From contig JAEMBT020000009.1 in assembly GCA_018873245.2 (NCBI GenBank), positions 10,249,288-10,313,287 on the forward strand: a stretch of DNA of 64,000 bases, written 5' to 3'. Under the pieces are notes generated by a model that saw only the letters and a list, made by a program, of their open reading frames with translations, was not told the origin of the DNA and made no database searches. This DNA is from Archegozetes longisetosus (taxonomy: Eukaryota; Arthropoda; Arachnida; Sarcoptiformes; Trhypochthoniidae). A program made the translations under genes and the position numbers. Numbering within the stretch: the first letter of the stretch is position 1; each line of letters begins with the position of its first letter. Below, piece after piece: positions 1 through 10,732 of the stretch.

Positions 1-226
1 ACCAGTCTTAAAACCCAAAACTCATTTTAAAACTCATGCACAGTAAAAATTTAGAACCGTTTTAAACTAAAACCACTTTTACTAGTTTTAAATAGGTTTT
101 AGTGATCAACAAAATAAGTAAATATAAACAAAACTTTACAAAAAAAATATAAAAATGAACCAATTTTTTCAAATTGAAGAATTAGATAATTATGAAATAG
201 CGACGAATAAGTTTTAAACGTCAAAG

Positions 227-452
227 AGTATTAAAAGACAGATTCAATCCATTTTATAGTTGTGATGACATATCATTCATAAGAAGATATAGACTTACAA
301 AACAGTGTTTCATTGAACTATTGAATCTAATTAATACAGATTTTTATTAATATCAAAATGAAAAGACTCATTGCCTCCAATAATTCAATTATCTATTGTT
401 CTAAGATTTTATGCCACCGGTCGGTTTCAGATCTCAGCTGCAGATCTTAACA
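227..452 (+). pseudogene. PIF/Harbinger transposase N-terminal fragment, broken
   Basis: The plus strand reads ...RFNPFYSCDDISFIRRYRL and then, after a stop and a frame change, QLSIVLRFYATGRFQISAAD. The pattern 'F..RYRL.K..F..LL..I' followed by 'QL...LRFYATG.FQ' is the characteristic N-terminal part of PIF/Harbinger transposases. The segment ends at a good splice donor (AACAGTAAGTA near 450), but no further transposase exon with the DDE residues is present before the convergent Myb-like relic. An in-frame stop around 347 and a frameshift make it non-coding. It is the transposase half of the two-gene element. Confidence 0.7.
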
Positions 453-467
453 GTAAGTATAAAACTA

Positions 468-829
468 TTGATATAATTATCAATTGAATCGGTTTTCTGA
501 GGTTGAGGTCCGCCACCAGTTTGTCTTATTTCTGATTTTTCTTTATTACAATTCTTACGACATTCGTATTTATATCGTTTCCAAAAGCATTTCAAAGACT
601 TGATGTCTCTATTATTTGTATTTGAGTCCTGACTAAACTCGTCACTAATTTGTTGTCAAACGTTATCTTTTTGTTGTTTCGTATACTTATCAGTCGTTTT
701 ACACTCAATTATTTTGAGTTTGTTTTCGTCGGAAATTATTTGTTTAAGTAATTCTATTTCATAATTATTAAAATTTTTTTGACGACTCCGAACATTATTA
801 TCACTTTCATTCAGTTTATTTTTATTCAT
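468..829 (-). pseudogene. Myb/SANT-like DNA-binding protein of the Harbinger element, one nonsense codon
   Basis: Read on the minus strand from the ATG at 829, the frame gives NFNNYEIELLKQIISDENK, then QISDEFSQD, then SLKCFWKRYKYECRK and a RQTGGGPQPQ segment. This is the layout of the Myb/SANT-like accessory protein that Harbinger elements carry: three helices with spaced aromatic residues and a TGGGP-type linker. One in-frame TGA at 656-658 sits exactly where a Trp of the domain is expected (V-stop-QQI), so a single TGG to TGA change inactivated it. Function in live elements is nuclear import and binding of the transposon ends (established for the family). Confidence 0.65.
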
Positions 830-1216
830 TTTCAATTTTTAATGAATAAACAAACGTTTGTTTACATTTGTTTGCTGGTTTTCTGGTTTTAAAACGGTTT
901 TTACTAAAACTGGTTTTATTACAGTCTGTGCATGAGTTTTAAGTTTTGAATTAAAACCGTTTTAGCGAAAACCGTCTTAAGACTTAAAACCGTTTTAACT
1001 AAAACTCAACTGTGCATACGGGCCTAAGATTTAATTCTTAATTTTGAGGTAGAGTTATAGGACTTTCTGTTGCGCTCAAACCATACATTAGACAATATTC
1101 ATTTTTAACAATTTTAAGAATTAGATAATAAACAACAATAAGAATTCTAAAATAGAAACGGTATAACGTTAAGATAAGTATTAGTAGTAGTCAATAATTT
1201 TCAATATATTATCAGA

Positions 1217-2561
1217 TCAATGCAATGACATTTCTATGATTTTCAGCATAAAGATCGTAGTCAAAGCTGTGATCTATAAATAAAAAATAGACTTAATATC
1301 AATATTATATTAAAAATTATTCCTTACTTCATATCCACGAAAGTGGTTTATAACAAACAGTTTCCAACAATAAAATCCAATTTTCTTTTGGCTCAGTCTC
1401 TCAATAAATGACGACAGCTAAAAAATAATTAAAATCATCATTTAATCAATGAGTAATTGTTTGGTTTTTATAAGTTTTACAAACTTTGATGTGTATGCCA
1501 CTAGTTAAGGACAGCTTTTTGGGTGTGAACACGATTCCCAATAATATATCATAACTTTTATTAGTTTGATAATAGACAGAAGAGGAACAACTTATAATTA
1601 ATATCAGAAGGAATATGAAAAAGAAAGAACCATAACTGAAAAGCAATTTCATTATTAAACCAGTTTTCGAGAATATACTAATGAATAAGAATAAGTCAAT
1701 TATAATAGAGTATGTCAGCCAAACCCAGAATAAATATTTCGACCAAAAATATTTGTTAAATGAATTGATTTCCAAATAGTTTTTATTCAAAGTTTTCATT
1801 ATAGCCAGAGCCCTTTTGTTCGATAATTTTGATTTGCTTCTGGCAAAAATCTTAATTTTCTTATTCAATTCTTCGGATTTAATCGACAGATAATAACAAA
1901 TGATGTAAGAGTAGACGATATGATACATAAGGATCACATAGGCGTGATAACAGGCTAAAGCGAAGATGAAGTTCAGAGGAAATACATAAAAGATAAATTG
2001 AAGGAAAGAACAGTTGAAAAAGATTGGCAAATTTAAACCAATCAATATAATTAAGATCATTGGTTTTGAGAGATTATCGCAAACATAAAATATTAGTTTC
2101 GCTATTTCTATGAATTTGTATATTCGAACCTTATTTGAAAGTCCAACACTCAGCGGTGAAGTGAGTCCTGATATCATTTCAAATAGTTTCAAATACGTTG
2201 GAAATTCGTTATTCTTATAATTTCTATAATGAATCTATTGTGTAATTAGCGCTTTGAAAAACATTATTATCGCTAAAATATTGCAGTGAATTCTGGCGTT
2301 CATAAAGTATGAATAGTCGAGAATTATTATGAAATAATTAGGATTCTCTTCTGGTATTAGTAAAGAAATTATGCATCTTATCAAAAATATCAAATTCGCT
2401 ATAGTAACCAGTAATGGATTATGAAATCTATCCCTTTTATTAGACCCATTTTGGAAAAGAGATAAACCGATGAGATATAAGTGAGATCCGGCAGAAGTGA
2501 CCAACAACTCTGAAGGTAACTTTTGTGAAGGATCGAAATCACTTTCTAATTTTAACGCCAT
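1217..2561 (-). pseudogene. Gr-like 7TM chemoreceptor, copy A, inactivated by one stop
   Basis: Three exons can be read on the minus strand: 2561-1485, 1417-1328 and 1273-1217, joined by short phase-0 introns with GT-AG ends. Exon 1 has the family start (ESDFDPSQKLPSELLVTSAG) and about six hydrophobic segments, exon 2 encodes the loop ending GYE, and exon 3 the short last membrane helix (ITALTTIFMLKIIEMSLH). The whole frame is open except one TAG at 2235-2237, where copies B, C and E have TGG (Trp in TQWIHY). There is no frameshift, so inactivation is recent, or the allele is polymorphic, or it is a base error. The nearest relatives are the other copies in this window. Ligand unknown. Confidence 0.8.
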
Positions 2562-4599
2562 TCAGTTTACAGCTTTAATAAACTTATCAATTTTAATAAA
2601 TATATGAATACAGCTACTGAAGTACTCTGAAATGATATCAAAAAAAATATGAGAATATTAAGTTTTTCTATTATTTTATAGATATTTATTCAATGATTTC
2701 ACGATAAGAACTATTTAAAATTAGACAATAAGCTTTTTGCAATAAAAACTTATCCAAAGTCTATTAATCACCTTATTTGCCGAAGCTTAAAATTCGAACT
2801 TATACTGGGTGTCAAAAAAATTTTGAGCGAGATTTACAGAGAAAACTGCAATAATTGAAAATATTATGCGAGTATCTTTATTAAGTATACTTCAAATTGA
2901 AGTGATTACATACAATCATTAGTCAGTTTGTCCACCGTTTGCAGCTTTCGTGGAGTAAAGTCTGAGACTTTCAATTTATTTATTATACTCCACCAATCCT
3001 TTCCGTTTAGATAGTATTAAAACATTTCACTTTTATTATCATCACAAATCTATAGGCCTTCGCTGTACACTCCGTCTAAAAGGTTGTTTGACACCCTGTA
3101 TAACAACATAAACTTGAATACGAGTATATTTATCTTCTACTCAATTGAAAAAAAGAAATTAATAGCTTATTAACGATGTTTAACGATCCAAATCCATTTG
3201 TTAAACGTCAATACCTAAAAATTTTTTAATAGCTCAATTGTCAATACAAACGATTACTTCGATCGAAAATTTGCATTAAATTCATGATGTGTCTGAAATA
3301 AATGCTGGCATATATACTTTTGTTGAGTAAAATGCTTACAATAGAAAATCAACAATAAATGTTGCAAATTTGAGAATTTAACTTCACAAAAACATTAATA
3401 TATACAACTTATCCTTTTCATGTTAAACTATCATTCAGTATTAGTAAAGGTATCACTTCTAAATTGTCATTATATGACAATAAATTGAATATCATAATTG
3501 CTCAAATTTTTAAAGATTATACTCGTGATTTCTGGTAATTTAAGTTAATTATTATTTGATTACATATTTATTCTAATAATTTGACTGGTTCTTCAAGAAG
3601 TAATCAAAAAATATTTTCTGCATTCATAAGTTCTAAAAAAATATTGAAAATAGTGAATTGCTCTCATTAGATTGAATCCTTCATTGGAATCAATCATTTG
3701 TCAATTTATCAATTTGTCACTTCTCATGATTCTTGACAATTTGAATTTGAAGACAAAATTTAGGATAAGATCTGTTTGTGGAAAATAGAATCAATGAATT
3801 GAGATGTTTGAGGCGCATCAAGTTTATTACTGCAACACATTCGGCGAAATACAAATTATTACTGACGTGAACACAAACGTTAAAAACAAGAACTTAGTCT
3901 CTTTTAGTTTTAGAGAAAATAGTCAAATTTAGAGTGTTTTCCATCCGATACATTTATATATAGATGTTAAATGATAATCAAGTGTTTGAGCTGTTAGTAG
4001 TAATACGTAAGGACTCTTTTGCATTAATTAGTAAATAGTCAACACATATCACAAATAGTATTACGCAAGATTATATTTAAATTATGAAATATGTAGACAA
4101 AAATAATTAAATAGAGATGTTTTCGGTTAATATCAGCAAACTATGCTGATCAAAAGACATTTTTCAAATTTAACGGTCATATTTGGTGAAACTAGGTCAC
4201 TTATCAAAATCGAAACAGTAATTATAGAGGATTATTGAATTCAAGTTAAAATATTATTTGCTAAATAACACTTAAGTATTGCCATAATAAAAATTAATTG
4301 AATAAAATATCAATTATCACTTTAGTGACTTTGGGCCTAATCTATTGGATTATGAGCGAGAATAACAAATAAAACATACATTATAGCGATAGATATAATA
4401 CATTACAAATCACTTTCATAGTTTTTGACATTAAACAAATTGAAGTTATATATTAATAAATAACATAATTGATTTTAGTTATAAATTATAAATATAGGAA
4501 CAGAAAGTCAACAAGTTAATAAACCTCACAGTGGAACAGATACTAAAACCTTTAGAGCTACACGACCAAACCAGAAACCAAAATACCACAACTATATTT
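2562..4599. other. A+T-rich flank of Gr A and distal 3' flank of Gr B
   Basis: No coding region is supported. The part 2562-3470 is a diverged version of the sequence upstream of Gr B and Gr C, including the stretch with AAATTTGAGAATTTAACTT. From about 3975 the sequence is the 3' side of the Gr B unit and matches, inverted, the region downstream of Gr E (33540-34030), for example around 4005-4040 against 33960-34000. It contains one MITE, listed separately. Confidence 0.6.
2805..3098. mobile_element. Tc1/mariner-type MITE in the Gr A upstream region
   Basis: The ends are CTGGGTGTCAAAAAA and TTTGACACCCTG, flanked by TA on both sides. At the matching place in the Gr B flank (about 6985) the sequence runs AACTTATATACGATATAAACG without the insert, which is an empty site. 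The internal part has no coding capacity. Confidence 0.7.
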
Positions 4600-4713
4600 A
4601 AAACGGTTCTAAGTCTTAAAACAGACTTAAAACCTGAAACTAGTTTTAAAACTGATTGCACAATTGCATGTTTAAAACAGTTTTAGTTAAGTCTCGACTT
4701 GTGCATATCAGCC
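4600..4713. mobile_element. Short Harbinger-related MITE in the Gr B 3' flank
   Basis: The stretch contains AAAACGGTTCTAAGTCTTAAAA and GTTTAAAACAGTTTTAG motifs and ends TTGTGCATATCAGCC before TAAGATTTAATT. This is the same right end and the same target position as the larger element at 1-1024, and it is missing from the corresponding positions downstream of Gr C and Gr E. It is probably an internally deleted copy of the same family. The left boundary is approximate. Confidence 0.65.
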
Positions 4714-4917
4714 TAAGATTTAATTGCTCACTTTGAGGCAAACTTATTGAGCTTTCCATTGAGCTCAAACCTGACATTAGCCGATATTTAATATTGACAC
4801 TAAACTATAGAATAATGAACTATAACGATTATAACAATTATAATGGAATTGATACAGTATAATGTTTAAGTGAATAACACATTAATAGTAGTCAATAATT
4901 TTCAATATATTATCAGA

Positions 4918-6757
4918 TCAATACAATGACATTTCTATGATTTTCAACATAAAAATCGTAGTCAAAGCCATGATCTATAAATAATAAAAATAGTTTTAAA
5001 ATACGGGATTGTTCTTAACCTTTTGCCGGTGGATTGGGGGATAGACGGCTATAGATATTGACTAAAAATTTTTTGATTTTTAATACACTATCAAAACGCA
5101 AATAATTTACCCAGTTTCAAACCGAAATCTTAAACTTCATTTTTACAAGTTTGTGCTTCACTTAGGGCCTATTTTAGTAGTTAATTGAGTGAAAGTGAGT
5201 CAAAACAATAAAAATTTAATTATTTTGTGATTTTGAGATATTATTTTAATGGCTGGAACCTATGACAATGAACAACAGCGTTTGATCGACAGAATCAAAT
5301 GCATTGCATTTAGAGAAGTTCGCGATGCTGGAGCAACTTTCGTTACTTTCAGGCTGTACGAGATGCGAATGGTGGCCATACTAACTTTTAAATTGTATCA
5401 ATCAATTCAATTTTTTATGTTTTTTCAAATAGTTTTCGCAAAATTTCTATCTATAGCCGTTTATTCCTAAACCTACCGACAAAAGGTTATGAACAACATA
5501 TTAGATTACAAATAAGATCTTACTTCATATCCACGAAAGTGATTTATAACAAAAAATTTCCAACAATAGAATCCAATTCTCTTTTTACTCAATCTCTCTA
5601 TGAATGACGACAACTATAAGATAATCAAAATCATTATTTATTCAATGAGTAATTGTTTGGTTTTTGTAAGTTTTACATACCTTGATGTGTGTGCCATAAG
5701 TTAAGGACAACTTGTTAGGTGTGAACATGATTTCCAATAATAAATCATAGGCTTTATTAGTTTGATAATAGACAGAAGAGGCACAATTTATGATTAATAT
5801 CAAAAGAAATATGACAATAAGAGAAGCATAAATGAAAAGCAATTTCAACATTAAACCAGTTTTCGAGAATATAACAATGAATAAGAGTAAGTCAGTTATA
5901 TAGGTGCATGTGAACCAAAGCCAGAATAAGTACTTCGACCAAAATTCTTTGTTAAACAAACTGATTTCCAAATAATTTGTATCCAAAGTCTTCATTATAA
6001 TCATAGCTCTTCTGTTCGTTAATTTTGATTTGCTTTTGGCAAAGATCTTAACTTTCTCATTCAATTCTTCAAATTTAATTGACAGGTAATAACAAATGAG
6101 ATAAAAGTAGACAATATGATACGTAAGAGTCATATAGACGTGATAACCAGTTAAAGTGAAGATCAAATTCAGAGGAAATACATAGAAAATAAATTGAATG
6201 AGAGGGCAGTTGGAAAAGAAGGGAAAATTTAAAACAATCAGCATAACTGTTAAGATCATTGGTTTTAAGAAATGGCAAGTGTAGAATATTCGTTTCGCTC
6301 TTTTCATGAATTTGTATATTCGGACTTTATTTGAAAGTCCAATACTTAGCGGTGAAGTGAGTCCTGATATCATATCGAATGGTTTCAAATAAGTCGGGAA
6401 TTTGTTATTCTTGTAATTTCTATAATGAATCCATTGTGTGACCAGTGTTAATAAAAATGATATTATGGCCAAGATATTGTAGTGAATTCTTGCGTGTATA
6501 AAATATGAGAAGTCGAGAACTAATATAAAATACTCTGGATTTTCTTCTGACAATAGTAAAGAAATGATACATTTGATCAAAAATGTTGAAACACCTATAG
6601 TAATTAATAATGGGTTATGAAATCTGTTCCTTTTACTTGATCCGCTTTGGAAAAGAGACAAACCCATGAGATATAAATGAGATCCAGCAGAAGTGACCAA
6701 CAATTCTGAGGGTAATATTTGTGATGGATCGAACTCACTTTCAATATTAAACGCCAT
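4918..6757 (-). CDS. Gr-like 7TM chemoreceptor, copy B (3 exons, 407 aa)
   Basis: Predicted plasma-membrane receptor of the insect-type gustatory receptor superfamily (ligand-gated channels in insects; ligand here unknown). Exons are 6757-5681, 5613-5524 and 4974-4918. Exon 1 gives 359 residues starting MAFNIESEFDPSQ, with about six hydrophobic segments and the loop motif INCASSVYYQTNKAYDLLL near its end. Exon 2 encodes FIERLSKKRIGFYCWKFFVI, which resembles the conserved pre-TM7 segment of Gr proteins. Exon 3 adds the last helix, IMALTTIFMLKIIEMSLY, then TGA. Donors are AAG/GTATGT and GAA/GTAAG; both introns are phase 0, as in the conserved 3' introns of Gr genes. Intron 2 is enlarged to 549 bp by a transposon (54-56 bp in the other copies). 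The classic TYxxxxxQF motif is not seen, so assignment to the superfamily rests on exon layout and general pattern. Confidence 0.8.
5010..5496. mobile_element. Terminal-inverted-repeat element inside Gr B intron 2
   Basis: The left end reads TTGTTCTTAACCTTTTGCCGG and the right end CCGACAAAAGGTTATGAACAA. The similarity continues inward to GACGGCTATAGATA against TATCTATAGCCGT, making inverted ends of almost 50 bp. The matching introns of Gr A, C and E are 54-56 bp and lack it. A 73-codon open frame at 5249-5470 (start MAGTYDNEQQRLIDRIK) lies inside; I do not recognise it and its right part overlaps the inverted end, so it is not called as a gene. Superfamily not determined. Confidence 0.7.
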
Positions 6758-7286
6758 TCAGATTTCAGTTTTAATAACTTGTCAAATTTGAAAAATACAT
6801 AAGCCTAAGTGCTCCGGAATAATATCAAAAAGATGTGATAATATTATTCAATTTTGCTATTATTTCATAGATATTCATTCAATGGTTTCGTGATAAGAAC
6901 TAATCTAACTTAAATAAAAAGATATTGTAATAAAAATTCACTACAGTTCGTTAATTTCCTTGTTTACCAAGTTCAAAATTTAAACTTATATACGATATAA
7001 ACGCAAATACGAGTGTACTTAATATTTATCATATACTCAATGAAGATAAGAATTTAATAGGTTTTTTCAATGTTTAATGATTTAAATTCATTTCTAGGAC
7101 TCAATAACTAAAAACTTTTTAACAACTTAAGTGTCAATACGAATTTATTTTTTCGATCGAAAATTTACATTAAATTTATGTGTTTGAAATATATACTGAC
7201 ATACTTTTATTGAGTAAAATTCTTACAATGGAAAGTCAAGAAAAAATAGTGCAAATTTGAGAATTTAACTTCATAAATGCAATAAC
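6758..7286. other. Upstream region of Gr B
   Basis: No gene. The sequence is shared with the upstream regions of Gr C (12078-12620) and, inverted, Gr E (31300-31824), so promoter elements of the receptor family should lie here. The most conserved stretch is around 7140-7180 (TTCGATCGAAAATTTACATTAAATTTAT), present in all three. Confidence 0.5.
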
Positions 7287-7938
7287 CAGGGCAAGTATTT
7301 TTCGGGAAATCCCGATAATTTTTCCTAAAGTTATTCCTCAGGAATTTTATATTAATGTACTTGTGGTCACTTCAGGCTTCTATAAAAATAATTTGAATGT
7401 CCCGATTTTCCCGATTTTAAGCTTCTCGTGAGTTTCTCCCGATTTAGAACGTTTTGTTTAAAATATGAGATTTTTAAAAGTTTTATCTTATTTTGACTTA
7501 AAAATATAACGAAAATATTAAAAAATTGATCACAACTGTAATCGAAAATTCATTATCTTGATAAAGCTTTATAAAAATATTTTGTGAAAGTAATAGTTAT
7601 CAGCATCGTTTGAACAGAGAATATGCGCCTTTGGTATCTGTGTATGCCGAGCGCTCTTTCACTGTGTATAAAAATCTTTTGACAGAAGATCGGCAGTGTT
7701 TTTCACTTGAAAACTTGGAGATCAATCTAATTATACAGTACAATAAATTTTTGAAGGACTGTTAATACAGTTTAATACATTTGAAGAAAGAAAACAACTA
7801 TTTTTCGTTGTATTATGATTGAAAATGAAGTTTTTTAAACTCCCGATTTTTGCTTTTTAAGTCCCGATTTCGGTTCTTTTAAGCTCCCGATTCCCGACCG
7901 ATTTGACCACTTTAAACTCCCGAAAAATACTTGCCCTG
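7287..7938. mobile_element. Non-autonomous hAT transposon with 8-bp target duplication
   Basis: The ends are CAGGGCAAGTATTTTTCGGG and CCCGAAAAATACTTGCCCTG, a perfect 20-bp inverted repeat, flanked on both sides by GCAATAAC (7279-7286 and 7939-7946). An 8-bp duplication and CAGGG ends are hAT hallmarks. Subterminal CCCGATTT motifs are repeated at both sides. The matching sites near Gr C (about 12605) and Gr E (about 31310) hold a single unduplicated copy of the target, so the insertion came after the receptor duplications. Confidence 0.93.
7594..7765 (+). pseudogene. hAT transposase C-terminal dimerisation fragment
   Basis: The frame reads VSVYAERSFTVYKNLLTEDR followed by QCFSLENLEINLIIQYNK and a stop. 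This is the C-terminal dimerisation motif of hAT transposases (pattern 'S..ER.FS......D.R..L..EN.E.L..L..N'). A stop lies immediately upstream and no zinc finger or catalytic domain remains, so it is a relic that confirms the superfamily of the surrounding element. Confidence 0.8.
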
Positions 7939-7946
7939 GCAATAAC

Positions 7947-9300
7947 ATATACATTTTAAATGGCATATTAAGAAATTAGCTGCCAATGTGTTACGTAACA
8001 TATTCTTTAGTATTTATATTTTAAAAAATTATACTGACTATTATATGCATAAGCCTAGTGATAAACTTTAACACAATGATTACTTAATAACTATAGACTA
8101 ATTGACTTTTGACATATTATAAAGCTTTATTAATTAGTTTTTTAATAATGCTTTAATTTTAGTGTTTCGCCATAGAATCCCTGATAAACACTTTTATTAA
8201 GTTAACCTCACGTTTAACAGTCATTTAGTTCTACTTCTTTCTCAAAAATTCTATATTTTAACAAATCAATTGTATAATAAAATACCATTTTGTAGCCCAA
8301 TAAACTTTTTTATCTTAACTACGTCTTAAGAAGAGATCAATTTTCGTGTTTATTCTTTGGTCCGTTGGATCTAAAACATCGAAAAAAAGTTGATGATAAA
8401 CGTTGATGAGCTTTTTTTAAATGTACTTTCTGACGTGGAATCCAGATGTGCAATTTGTTTTGTTGTAACTATCATAGAATTTACTCTAGGCTACAACAAA
8501 ACCATTTTCATGACCCTTAATATCAGATACCAAGAGATAGAATGTTTAATATACTAATCAAGTAAAATTACAAATCAAGGTTTAAAGGGTAGATATTTAG
8601 AAACTTTTAAGTCTATTAATAGAATATAAAGATTTCTTTCTTTATTTGAATACTTCATTTACTATGTAATCTTGAAATCAAACTAATAGTGGCATTCTGA
8701 TTTGATTTGAGCTGAAATACGGAAACAAATTTATCAGGAGACCGAAAAACTAGAAAATTAAACAGGTTTGCTATATTTTAAGCCAAAAACAAAGAATTTA
8801 GAAATTACTTTTGAATTAACTGAAAATACTTTTTGCGTTCCCAAACTCAATGCCAGGCGTACTAAATATTGGAAAGTTATTCAGTAGAAAATTCACACCA
8901 TTAATTATTTCATTATATTTTTGAAAATTTTTCAAATGAAGATCAATTTCTTATGTAATTTTTAAAACTATGAGAATATTTTATTGAACCTTGATATTTT
9001 TCTCAAGGATTGGAAGATATCCGATCTGGCAACCGTGCTTGTTATGACTAAAATCTTCCGACATTTTATTTAAATTGTAAATTTTTCATTATAATCAAAC
9101 TTTTGACTGAAGCGCAATATACACCCATGGACAAAACTATCTTTAGTTGATTAAAGTCGAATAACTTTTGACTGGATGATTTTAATTTCAAAATTTTCTA
9201 TAAATCGAGGGATGAGTCAGATGGATAGTCTATTGAGTTTATTATAGTTTTGAAGTTCGGAGTTTATCAAAGCTGGCCGTGATTGGAACAACTTTACTAA
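7947..9300. other. Duplicated non-coding segment shared, inverted, with the Gr E side
   Basis: No intact gene. 7947-8300 matches the reverse complement of about 29790-31290 in pieces, 8400-8570 is a broken copy of the small open frame at 29319-29642, and 8690-9050 matches the reverse complement of 28440-28805 (for example TAATTATTTCATTATATTTTTGAAAATTTTC). It is the outer part of the inverted duplication that carries Gr B and Gr E. Confidence 0.65.
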
Positions 9301-10732
9301 ATATAAAGAAAACGTAGAAGGGGGTATCTTATAACGCGATGGACGCAGCTTACTGATTCTTACATCAATCGATTTATCTCGTTGAGTAGTGTCGACTTGA
9401 CTCCTCCCACAATTTTCATTAAGTTCCGCCTACCCACTAGCGAAGCCATAAATTTGAAACCATAAATTTCTATATAAAAATGGGCGTATCTCTTCAACCA
9501 CTGGACGTGGCTTAATGATTCTTACGTCAGTCGTTTTGTCTCGTCGAGTACATCGATTTGACTAGTCCTCCGACTTTTATGGGCGTTCCGACCGTTTAGT
9601 ACCTCTCGACCGTTACATGTATGTATAAGCGTTGATGTAATTAGGGCAACCACCCGTTCTGTTTTTGACAGGACAGTCCCGTCTTTTAAAGATAAAAGAC
9701 AGAAATCCCGTCAGACCGAAAACTCTCGACGGGACAATTAACTGTACCGTTCTTCAACTTCCATTCTGAAAAATCTGTTTAGAAAATTTCTTAAAAATTC
9801 AAATGTTGAATTTATTTTACAAATGATAAGGGATTGAAAAACTCAGTTTAATGTTTTGAACACCTGTGGTTTAAAGCCAAAAGTTATAGAATTAATTTTT
9901 CCTGCCTTGACTAACATCTAATATAAACCAGTATTTCTTACTTTTGAATAACTTTTGAAAGATGCCATTTTTAACAAAAATATACCTTTAAAATCAACCA
10001 TGACTAATAATTTTTAATGTTTTAATATTAGAATGTATTGTTTGACATCTAATTATTCATAATGACTAATAAAAGCGGCATTTATCTTTTCAAAAATGTA
10101 AGGGCCTCCCTTTGATATTTTGTTCAGTCAAGAGACAAGCCAGAGGTGGTCACCCAAGTTGTAATTCGAATTAATTGAATAAAATATAAATTATTACTTA
10201 AATGATTAGTATCTAATCTATTTAATTATGAACAAAGATAAATAAAACAGATATTATAGAGATAAGTATAATACATAATAAGTCACTTCATAATTATCGT
10301 CATTAGACGAATATCAATTAAACATTAATAAATAATGTGATAGATTTTAGATATAGACTTTAAATATAAGAACAGGGAGTCAAACAAGTTAATAAACCTA
10401 TAAAATTTTGAACGAATATTAGAATAGATTCTTAAACCTTTACAAGAACACGATGGAATTATTTGACAAAGTGTAGGACATGACTAAACTCCAAACCAAA
10501 ATACGATAAAATAATATAAATAGCAGAAAAGTAAGATTCGATTTCTCACTCTGAGGCAGATTTATTGTACTTTCCGTTGAGCTCATACCTACATCAGCTG
10601 ATATTCATTTTTAAAAATTTTAACTACAATATAGTAAATAATTATAACGAGTATAACAACAATTATAGAAAACAATAATATTAAAGTGAATACTAGATTA
10701 ATAGAAGTCAACGATTTTCATGTATTGTTAGG
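9301..10732. other. Intergenic region with a diverged two-copy tandem repeat
   Basis: No gene. Around 9332-9425 and 9502-9595 a segment of roughly 95 bp occurs twice in tandem with many substitutions (GATTCTTACATCAATCG against GATTCTTACGTCAGTCG, then GAGTAGTGTCGACTTGACT against GAGTACATCGATTTGACT). From about 10160 on the sequence is the 3' flank of the Gr C unit and resembles 4270-4780. Confidence 0.5.

Larger units (their letters stand above)
1..1024. mobile_element. PIF/Harbinger-like DNA transposon, degenerate, left end cut by the window
   Basis: Both ends are rich in variants of AAAACCGTTTTAA and contain TGTGCATGAGTTTTAA in opposite orientations near 35-50 and 920-945, so the element has long, internally repetitive inverted ends. 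The right end is at GGGCC followed by TAAGATTT; the empty site in the sister Gr units also has TAAGATT (10531 and the reverse complement near 33386), consistent with the 3-bp TAA-type target preferred by Harbinger elements. It carries relics of both proteins typical of this superfamily, a transposase on the plus strand and a Myb/SANT-like protein on the minus strand. The true left end lies outside the window or is lost. Confidence 0.75.

Noticed and set aside
5249..5470. 73-codon frame MAGTYDNEQQRLIDRIK as a gene
   Set aside because: It lies in a transposon within an intron and runs into the inverted end; no recognisable domain, so it is mentioned only with the element.
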